Positions 33,324-39,125 of a DNA stretch of 39,125 nt are shown here, piece after piece. The stretch lies in contig CACWLH010000023.1 of NCBI GenBank assembly GCA_902761625.1, positions 1 to 39,125 on the forward strand, read 5' to 3'. Below the pieces are notes generated by a model. That model made no database searches, was not told where the DNA came from, and saw only the letters and a program-made list of their open reading frames with translations. The stretch comes from an uncultured Erysipelotrichaceae bacterium (GTDB lineage Bacteria; Bacillota_I; Bacilli_A; Erysipelotrichales; Erysipelotrichaceae). Numbering within the stretch: position 1 is the first letter of the stretch; the number at the start of each line of letters is the position of its first letter. The position numbers and the translations under genes were made by a program.

Positions 33324-34553
33324 TCATGACTTTTCCAGCTCTGAAATAATGTTTTTCAGATACATTCCCCAGAAGGAATCACCGCAGTATGTTTCCCAGA
33401 GGGACAGCTCTTCCGCTTCGCTGAGTTCTTTCATCTGTTCTTTGTTGCCGGAGAAATAAGCGGCGTTCATACGCAGCGCGTAGTCAATCATTTTTTCACG
33501 GACAGCAGGATCTTCCACATTCTCCTCCACCTGGGCCGTTACCATTCTCAATACGGTTTTAGAGAACATATCAAAGGATTCCTCGCTGAGAATACCCAGG
33601 GTTTTCAGTTCATGGTTGAATGTTCTCTGTTTCAGATTCACATCGATCATGCCGTATTGCAGAGGATAGACCGCAATGGATTCATTGCAGATATCCGTTA
33701 ATCCGTCCGCAACACCGGTGTGCTGCAGATGGGAATGGCCGGAAAGGCACAGATAAACACCATGGGATTTCAGAATTTTCTCCACGGTCTCATGGTTATA
33801 GAGCACATAGCCCTGATACATCATCTCTGACTGGATGAGGATATTCTGATGGCACATTGTGATGACTGTAATTCCTTTTTCTTCCGCTTCGGCAAGTTTC
33901 TCATCCATCCAAACAAGTGTTTCGCCGCCGATGGAACACGGGCTTGTCACCTGATTGGCGTCAAGCACCAGGAACCAGAGGTTTTCATTCAGTGCATAGA
34001 TATAGGAAAGCGAATTCTCATCCCTGTAAAGAGCCTCATCATAACCATACTCCCCCATCACTTCGGCGAAGGCGGTATCGGAAATATCTTCCGTCACACC
34101 GGGCACATCGCCGAAATAGGTCATGCATGAGCGGTAGAAGATGTCGTGGTTGCCAGTGGTAACCAGCACCGGTATGCCTGCGTCTTCGATTTCCTTAAGC
34201 ACGGAGCTGACCTCCTTGAGTGAGATCAGTTCGCCGTTGAAGGTGATATCGCCGCATAAAAGAAGCACATCGGGTTTCTCCTCAATTGCCTTCTGTTTCA
34301 GTGTTTCCAGAATGAGAGCCCCCTCTTCAACCAGCTTGCCGTCATTCTTTGACATCAGCAGCTGAAAGACCGGAGACTGTGGATCATAGAGTTCCTTTGA
34401 CAGATAATGAAGGTCGCTTGTGACCATGAGTCTGACTGTATCCTGATTGTTCATATCTTTCTTCTCACCCGCGCATCCGCACAGAAGCAGACACAGAATC
34501 ATCATTATATGAAGCAGTGATCTGCGCATTCTTTTTAAAAGCTTTGTTCTCAT
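33324..34553 (-). CDS. Metallophosphoesterase lipoprotein
   Basis: 409 residues. Basic start and hydrophobic run to lipobox LLCGC (C27), so it is anchored on the outer face of the membrane. The calcineurin-like domain has TSDLHYL, LLCGDITFNGE, TTGNHD, CHQN and SGHSHLQHTG, i.e. all metal-binding segments. A C-terminal helical tail of about 90 residues follows. It probably hydrolyses phosphoesters or nucleotides outside the cell. The ATG has no ribosome site; a -10 seven nt upstream suggests a leaderless message or use of a later ATG (residue 9). It is separate from the cytosolic phosphoesterase at 2593. Confidence 0.87.
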   Translation of the reverse strand: MRTKLLKRMRRSLLHIMMILCLLLCGCAGEKKDMNNQDTVRLMVTSDLHYLSKELYDPQSPVFQLLMSKNDGKLVEEGALILETLKQKAIEEKPDVLLLCGDITFNGELISLKEVSSVLKEIEDAGIPVLVTTGNHDIFYRSCMTYFGDVPGVTEDISDTAFAEVMGEYGYDEALYRDENSLSYIYALNENLWFLVLDANQVTSPCSIGGETLVWMDEKLAEAEEKGITVITMCHQNILIQSEMMYQGYVLYNHETVEKILKSHGVYLCLSGHSHLQHTGVADGLTDICNESIAVYPLQYGMIDVNLKQRTFNHELKTLGILSEESFDMFSKTVLRMVTAQVEENVEDPAVREKMIDYALRMNAAYFSGNKEQMKELSEAEELSLWETYCGDSFWGMYLKNIISELEKS

Positions 34554-34560
34554 GATGAAA

Positions 34561-34586
34561 ATTATACATGAAGACGGAATCGTCTT
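34561..34586 (-). promoter_or_regulatory. -10 box and inverted repeat before the phosphoesterase lipoprotein
   Basis: TATAAT (34561-34566) and, upstream, an AAGACG-4-CGTCTT inverted repeat (34571-34586) where the promoter spacer would be. Confidence 0.4.
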
Positions 34587-34622
34587 TTGTATATACGCTT
34601 AACAAAATACGGACCGGACCGT

Positions 34623-35012
34623 TCATTCCAGTCCGATCCGCAGTTCGCCGTTTTCGCATTTGCCGTCCGTTTCAAAGATGATATATACCGTTCCTTCCTC
34701 CACATAGCCGCCGGAAGAATCGGCTGTCTCGCCGTCTTTCAGAGAAAACAGTTCCGACTTTGTACCGATATAATCATAGTACACAGTCAGATTTCCCTTT
34801 TCCAAAGAAGCGGTATATTTCAGTTCCCCTTCCGCTTTGGCGCGAAGCCGGAACACCATCCTGCCTTCAAATGACCAGAAGTTCATGAAAACCGAGGAGG
34901 AAGTGTTCGAGCGCACAAAACCGGTCGCTTTGTAGCTGGAGATGTAGCCTGAACAGCCAGCCGTCATGAGTATGACGAGTGCAGCAATGATAAGAGATAT
35001 TCTTTTTTTCAT
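34623..35012 (-). CDS. Small lipoprotein
   Basis: 129 residues from ATG 35012 (GGAG upstream). Signal peptide MKKRISLIIAALVILMTAGC ends in a TAGC lipobox; the mature part is a small beta-rich domain (VFMNFWSFEGRMVFRLRA, TVYYDYIGTKSELFSL) with a short charged end. No family is recognised. It lies 86 nt downstream of the alpha/beta hydrolase lipoprotein and 69 nt before the phosphoesterase lipoprotein, all on the minus strand; the three may serve one surface process, though no common transcript is certain. Confidence 0.78.
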   Translation of the reverse strand: MKKRISLIIAALVILMTAGCSGYISSYKATGFVRSNTSSSVFMNFWSFEGRMVFRLRAKAEGELKYTASLEKGNLTVYYDYIGTKSELFSLKDGETADSSGGYVEEGTVYIIFETDGKCENGELRIGLE

Positions 35013-35098
35013 ATTCACTCCGCCCTGGAACAAACAATCCCATCCCTGCCTGATCCCTGAAACAGCTGAATCAGAGCTGCTGATCCGGCTGATGTGTT

Positions 35099-36040
35099 TC
35101 AGTGATTGAACTGTGTATCGAGATAGGAAAGAATGTATGCCATCGCATCCTCAAACGGCTGTCCGAAGAATTCGTGACCGCCGCCGCTAATCACATGGAA
35201 CTCACAGTCCGGGATGATTTCCTTTGCATTTTCTGACCATGAGAGAGGAACGGTGCTGTCCTGATCGCCATGAAGCAGAAGCATATGCCCCTCATAGGAG
35301 GAAAGAAGCTGATCGAAGTCCACGCTCTGCAGATCAGTGATGTAGTTTTTGCCGACATGGATCCATCCGCCAAACAGGCTGACATCCTCGGGAATCTGAT
35401 CTTCCGATGTATATTGGTCACTTCCGCTGTCAACCTTTGCGGACAGCGCCGGATACATGAGGATCATTCCTGCGATCTCGTTCTGATGCGTACAGCCGAC
35501 CACCGTCGTGACCAGGCCTCCCATACTGCCGCCAAGCAATACGATCTTTTCGGCATCCGCGAAATCCCACGATTGCGCGGTCTTCAAAACGGTTTCAAGA
35601 TCAGACGCCTCCGTCAGGACTGACATTTCGGAGTTGGAGCCGTCACTTCTGTTTCCGCCGACTGTGCCTCCGCAGAAATCAAATATATATGCTGCGTAAC
35701 CGGCCTCTGCAAGTCTTTCGGCATAACGCTGTCCGGATGTGTGATCATTTCCGAGTTCATGCGAGAAAATAACAAGCGGCGCTTTTCCGTCTGTGTCCGG
35801 GACGTAAACAATTCCGTAAATACTCTTTTCACCATTCTGAACCCGGATTTCCTGTGTTGTGTATGTATTGGCTGTCATCATTTCTCCCTGTGAGTCTTTC
35901 TCAGTCTCTTTACTTTCATTGCCGGATTCCGTATCCGTTGTTTCTTTGCTGATTGTTCCGCTGCCATCAGAGCCGCAGCCCGTTGTGAAACAGCACAATG
36001 CCAGACACAGTGCGGCGATGCACTGATATTCTTTTTTCAT
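35099..36040 (-). CDS. Alpha/beta hydrolase lipoprotein
   Basis: 313 residues. Lipobox TTGC after a 21-residue signal, then a Ser/Thr/Glu/Asp-rich linker of about 35 residues, then an alpha/beta hydrolase. The domain has FSHELGND (oxyanion region), nucleophile in LLGGSMGGLVTT, acid in HGDQDSTVPLSW and histidine in SGGGHEFFG: a complete triad. It is extracellular, of the dienelactone hydrolase/acyl esterase type; substrate unknown. Its start overlaps the end of the 7-TM gene by 4 nt (ATGA), so the two are translated together. Confidence 0.88.
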   Translation of the reverse strand: MKKEYQCIAALCLALCCFTTGCGSDGSGTISKETTDTESGNESKETEKDSQGEMMTANTYTTQEIRVQNGEKSIYGIVYVPDTDGKAPLVIFSHELGNDHTSGQRYAERLAEAGYAAYIFDFCGGTVGGNRSDGSNSEMSVLTEASDLETVLKTAQSWDFADAEKIVLLGGSMGGLVTTVVGCTHQNEIAGMILMYPALSAKVDSGSDQYTSEDQIPEDVSLFGGWIHVGKNYITDLQSVDFDQLLSSYEGHMLLLHGDQDSTVPLSWSENAKEIIPDCEFHVISGGGHEFFGQPFEDAMAYILSYLDTQFNH

Positions 36041-36708
36041 GATGCTTCTCTCTTCTTTGCATAGAGATACAGGAAGAGGACCATGAACAGTTCACCGAAC
36101 ATGGAGATGAAAAAGATCAGATCCGCATTGCCTGTCGCAGGGCCAAGGGCGGAAAAGACAAACATGAGGAAAGCGGACAGAAACAGATACGGTGTTTTCT
36201 GTCTGATCCATACGAACACACCGGCGATCATCATCGGAATGACGGTGCCGAAGGAAAGAATTCTGCTGATCATATCAGCCCATTTCGGTGTATCGGCACT
36301 TGAAACGTATCGGACAACACCGGCGATTTCCTTTGGCTCCAATACTGTGAAGATTGCCTGTGCCGCTCCTGCCGCCATGAGCAGCGCGGTAACAATCCAA
36401 AGCACATTCATAACAGGCTTTTTGAGATCCAGCGCATATCCGCAGATCGGAAACAGCAGCGGAATCAGCACACCGTGTGCGATGAAACGTACAGGACTGA
36501 TCATCTTAAGCACGGCCGGTGCGATCCACGAACCCAGTCCGATGATCAGCGCGTCAAGGATCAGACCCGCCGACACGAGAAATGTCAGAAGAGAAAGCTG
36601 CTGCTTCGTTTTCTGCCACCGTTTGAACAGCAATACCGCGATGACTGTTTCACAGATCACAATTGCCCAGATTGCGGGCAGACAGATATTCAATAAAAGA
36701 CTGCGCAT
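36037..36708 (-). CDS. Seven-helix membrane protein
   Basis: 223 residues from ATG 36708 (GGAGG seven nt upstream). About seven hydrophobic helices fill the protein, from LLLNICLPAIWAIVICETV to FFISMFGELFMVLFLYLY, and the end is KKREAS. No signature residues are recognised. The overlap of its stop with the start of the hydrolase lipoprotein gene suggests a joint function, such as transport or sensing of what the hydrolase releases, which is inference only. Confidence 0.8.
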   Translation of the reverse strand: MRSLLLNICLPAIWAIVICETVIAVLLFKRWQKTKQQLSLLTFLVSAGLILDALIIGLGSWIAPAVLKMISPVRFIAHGVLIPLLFPICGYALDLKKPVMNVLWIVTALLMAAGAAQAIFTVLEPKEIAGVVRYVSSADTPKWADMISRILSFGTVIPMMIAGVFVWIRQKTPYLFLSAFLMFVFSALGPATGNADLIFFISMFGELFMVLFLYLYAKKREAS

Positions 36709-37020
36709 GATTGTACCTCCATGCTGCAAATACTGTTTTAAAAATGTGCTGACTCAGCGCTGATGGCGTGATTCATCTGAGATGCCGGGTTTCATTCTGC
36801 AAATTGCATGCAGCATGAATTCCTGAACTTCACCATCATCACGATTGCAGGCTGTCATTGTCAGCGATTGGTCTTGAGCTTATCCATAATGATATCATGG
36901 CAGCGCTTCCTGTTTCCTTTGAGGATCAGGGAAGCTGCCTGCGGCAAGAATCTTCCGGTAAATATTTCCATACTTTGGTCCTCACTGCAAACTGGAATTT
37001 AGTTGTGCGGAATAAAATGC
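36709..37020. other. Intergenic stretch of 312 bp
   Basis: No clear gene. The only small frame with a ribosome-like site is on the minus strand at 36861-36971 (36 codons, MEIFTGRFLPQAASLILKGN and a KLKTNR end, GAGG upstream), which I cannot recognise and may be a relic of a larger gene. Plus-strand frames here have no ribosome site. No terminator is obvious. Confidence 0.5.
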
Positions 37021-37520
37021 TCACTCTAAGTTCAGCTTATAATAATGGGCATCAAAATACGTTTCTTCTCCCCACTTTTTATAGCGCGTTTTTCTGTCCT
37101 CTAAAAACCCGAATTTACGAAGAAGAGCAACTGAAGCAAGATTGATATCGGCCACTTCTCCCGTGATGGACTTGCCCAACGAATGATAGCATCTACCACT
37201 TCGGTTCCGAGGCCTTCTCTCCAATGGTCTTTTGAAATGCAATATCCGATGTCGTAATTCCCGTTTTCGGGGAATATGCAGCAAGTGCCTACAGGCGTAC
37301 GATCCTCTTTCCATTCTACAACCAGATAATATCCCTCTGGGTTGTCTTCCATCTCATCGACACAGTTGAGATACGCTTCATCCATATTCTCACGGACAGG
37401 GTCGCTCATATACTTTCCGTTTTCTTTGTCTCCCCATAGAGACAGCGTAAAGTCTTTATCGGACTTCCGCCAAGAACGAATCGTCAATCTTGGCGTTTCT
37501 AAGTTCTCAGTAAAAAGCAT
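37021..37520 (-). pseudogene. GNAT acetyltransferase, frameshifted
   Basis: Reading from ATG 37520 (AAGGAG 11 nt upstream) gives a GNAT N-terminus: TPRLTIRSWRKSDKDF, PVGTCCIFPENGNYDIGYCI and KDHWREGLGTEVVDAIIRWA, the acetyl-CoA loop being REGLGTE. Just after IIRWA the frame is lost (around 37172-37180), and the rest of the domain continues one frame over as ITGEVADINLASVALLRKFG, then a DAHYYKLNLE end at 37021. The joined product would be an ordinary GNAT of about 165 residues of the RimJ/RimL type. In the actual frame it ends in an unrelated ILLQLLFFVNSGF tail. Confidence 0.75.
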
Positions 37521-37561
37521 TGTGTTCTTTTCTCCTTCAAATGCCAATTTGTCAGTATCGG

Positions 37562-38115
37562 TCTCCATATTCCTTTCGTGCTTCTGCTGTCCATTTGGAG
37601 ATGAAATCTGTCTTGGCATCTGTATAAGCATCCCGGTTATGTTCGAATTGTCATATTCTTTCGCCACATCAGGATGCTCATTCAGATAATCACGAAAGTA
37701 CAGTTCATTATTGTCTCCTGTGTATCGCAGATGAATATGGTATACCTTCTCCGCAAACCCATTTGCCGTATATCCCTTATTGAGCGAAATCCGGTTTGTG
37801 CCGGCGGACATAACGGTAAAGCCGTTCTCTTCTAATATCTGTGCCATATCTTTCATGTCAGCGCTTTGAGGAATCTCAACCATCACATCCACGATATTCT
37901 TGGCCCATATCCCCTGAATGGCAGTGCTGCCGATATGACTGATCCGCTCAACAGGCTGCTCAGATAACAGTTTCATCAGGGTCTTCCCGATCTCATTGTA
38001 GTAATCTTTCCACTGATCATCATGCGGCACAAGAAAGACAGGAAATAATTCCCATAACTCTTCCAATGTCATTTCAGCCAAATCTTTTCCCAATTTCAGC
38101 CAAATCTTTTCCCAT
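37562..38115 (-). pseudogene. GrpB/UPF0157 family protein, broken by duplication and deletion
   Basis: The GrpB family core is clear: MTLEELWELFPVFLVPHDDQ, ERISHIGSTAIQGIWAKNIV, VYHIHLRYTGDNNELYFRDY. Three features show decay. (1) The best start (ATG 38115 with AAGGAG upstream) enters an exact 22-bp tandem duplication, shifting the frame. (2) After NEHPDVAKEY the family segment is missing and the frame changes. (3) The family C-terminus (NRDAYTDAKTDFISKWTAEA, then KEYGDRY and stop at 37562) is in another frame. In the open frame this region instead runs on into the GNAT gene, producing an artificial 348-residue reading from ATG 38147 to 37101. Confidence 0.75.
38071..38114 (-). repeat. Exact 22-bp tandem duplication
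   Basis: 38071-38092 and 38093-38114 are identical. The unit covers the start of the GrpB-family gene and is not a multiple of three. Confidence 0.95.
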
Positions 38116-38166
38116 GCCAAAGTGCTCCTTAAATCCCGATTTTTCATGATCCCGACAAAAGTGAAT

Positions 38167-38976
38167 TTATCTCTTTTCCAGCACTTGGACGATATGGTCA
38201 GAGAAGCCCATTAGGTCAGGTCTTTCTGCAGTCGCGAGCAGATATTGGATCCATTCTTTGTAGGATGCTTCATTCATCGAATTTACAGATTCGCTGATGA
38301 TCTGGGAGATGCCGTCCTGGGAAAATCTGCAGACTTTGTCTGCGTTGTTTTCCTGGCAGACAGCGTTGATTAGCTCGTCCACGACCATCATCGTATCCAG
38401 TATTCTTGAAGATCCCGTGTTTTCAGTCACGAGAGCGGTTTCTCTGTCATAACCGATCGTTGTAATCTCTATTGCCGGGTTCTCACTCATGAAGATTTCG
38501 TGGATCAGTCCTGCATCCTGCATGCAGAAGGCGATGAAAACCACACCGCCGGGCTTTGCAATCCGCAGCGCTTCGGCACAGGCAAGCTTCCGTTCTTCAA
38601 AATCTTTCAGACTGTATACGGGGCCCATGAGAAGAACAATATCATAGGCATCCTCGTTCAGGAAAGATAGATCTTTGGCATTTCCCTCAAATACGCTCAC
38701 TTTAGTGTTGCCGGCAAACAAAGACTTCATTTCTTCAACATAGCGAGGGGTGAGTTCTACTGCATCCACAAGGTAGCCTTCATCAGCCAGTGCTTTTGTG
38801 TAAGTTCCACCGCCCGCTCCGATATCAGCAATTTTAGCATTTGGACGAAGGAATTTGTGCAAGTAGTGCATGGTTACGATAAACTCGGTTTCGTTTGCCT
38901 TTGTATAGGTCAGACGATTCTTCTCGGGGAAACCGGTATATTGTTCGATTACTTTTTTCTCTTGCTCATGCGACAT
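38167..38976 (-). CDS. SAM-dependent methyltransferase
   Basis: 269 residues from ATG 38976, supported by AAGGAAAG upstream; the frame reaches 33 residues further without a site. Class I methyltransferase: motif I IADIGAGGGTY (49-59), acidic end of strand 2 in DAVELTPRYVEEM, then AYDIVLLMGPVYSLKDF and PGGVVFIAFCMQD. The start KKVIEQYTGFPEKNRLTYTK and the C-terminal helices are typical of unassigned small-molecule methyltransferases. Substrate unknown. It is downstream of the partial gene at the right edge by 58 nt and upstream of the broken GrpB/GNAT genes, all on the same strand; unlike them it reads intact. Confidence 0.85.
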   Translation of the reverse strand: MSHEQEKKVIEQYTGFPEKNRLTYTKANETEFIVTMHYLHKFLRPNAKIADIGAGGGTYTKALADEGYLVDAVELTPRYVEEMKSLFAGNTKVSVFEGNAKDLSFLNEDAYDIVLLMGPVYSLKDFEERKLACAEALRIAKPGGVVFIAFCMQDAGLIHEIFMSENPAIEITTIGYDRETALVTENTGSSRILDTMMVVDELINAVCQENNADKVCRFSQDGISQIISESVNSMNEASYKEWIQYLLATAERPDLMGFSDHIVQVLEKR

Positions 38977-39034
38977 AATCTCTTTCCTTCCTGATAAATC
39001 CAGATTTCGCGATATCTCGACAAACTCCGATTTG

Positions 39035-39125
39035 TCACCTTCTGCTATTCTCAATTTCCGCCTGCATAGCATCACACCAGGTGTCCCATTTTTCTCTGTA
39101 GTCTTCTTCGGGTATGATCCATGCC
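39035..39125 (-). CDS. Partial CDS, C-terminus only
   Basis: The minus strand is open from the right edge to a TGA at 39035-39037, giving about 29 residues: AWIIPEEDYREKWDTWCDAM followed by a QAEIENSRR end. The reading is amphipathic and protein-like, with a helix-forming C-terminus. The rest is outside the window, so no family is assigned. It is upstream of the methyltransferase gene by 58 nt. Confidence 0.55.
   Translation of the reverse strand, partial: AWIIPEEDYREKWDTWCDAMQAEIENSRR

Noticed and set aside
37101-38147. 348-codon GrpB-GNAT fusion as a real bifunctional protein
   Set aside because: The family ends are found in other frames with their own stop and ribosome site, which points to broken genes.

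Overview
The window looks like ordinary chromosome from an anaerobic Bacillota, probably a gut or oral member of the Erysipelotrichia/Clostridia type. That placement is an inference from four things: strong AGGAGG-type ribosome binding sites, many lipobox lipoproteins, a class III (oxygen-sensitive) ribonucleotide reductase, and a folate C1 pair made of a clostridial-type FolD and a separate cyclohydrolase. I saw no rRNA, tRNA, CRISPR array, transposase, integrase or phage gene. Both ends cut through a gene.

Layout. 1-4.2 kb: a minus-strand run with an AraC regulator (probably frameshifted), a metallophosphoesterase, a membrane-anchored alpha/beta hydrolase with an altered nucleophile elbow, a second alpha/beta hydrolase and an SDR oxidoreductase. 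4.3-8.5 kb: plus-strand two-repeat lipoprotein, a small charged protein and a UPF1-like SF1 helicase fused to a C-terminal nuclease-like domain. 8.6-13.9 kb: minus-strand flavodoxin-fold oxidoreductase, a 476-residue protein of unknown family, a four-gene operon (glycine-zipper/coiled-coil membrane protein, 64-residue membrane protein, MerR regulator, VOC protein) and a LppM-like lipoprotein. 14.0-15.3 kb: plus-strand glutathione peroxidase and DJ-1/PfpI protein, both stress-type. 15.3-17.9 kb: minus-strand zinc-ribbon protein, fchA and folD. 18.1-24.3 kb: YihY membrane protein, small membrane protein, S10-type peptidase, membrane-anchored carboxylesterase and an Ig-domain polysaccharide deacetylase. 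24.4-26.9 kb: nitroreductase, nrdG, a PfkB kinase and a DUF1232 protein. 27-33.2 kb: AMP-forming acyl-CoA synthetase, MFS transporter, ECF-like sigma factor and nrdD. 33.3-36.7 kb: three lipoproteins (phosphoesterase, small unknown, alpha/beta hydrolase) and a 7-TM protein. 37.0-39.1 kb: a decaying patch with broken GNAT and GrpB-family genes, an intact methyltransferase and a partial gene.

How the genes work together. FolD lacks the usual cyclohydrolase residues and overlaps fchA, so the two activities appear split between two proteins. NrdD and NrdG form one enzyme system but lie about 5.5 kb apart. Most of the rest is housekeeping, stress response or cell envelope. I found no clear new multi-gene system. 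The best unexplained items are the 476-residue protein, the helicase-nuclease, the split folate pair, possible operators placed inside promoters, and a set of starts that look leaderless.
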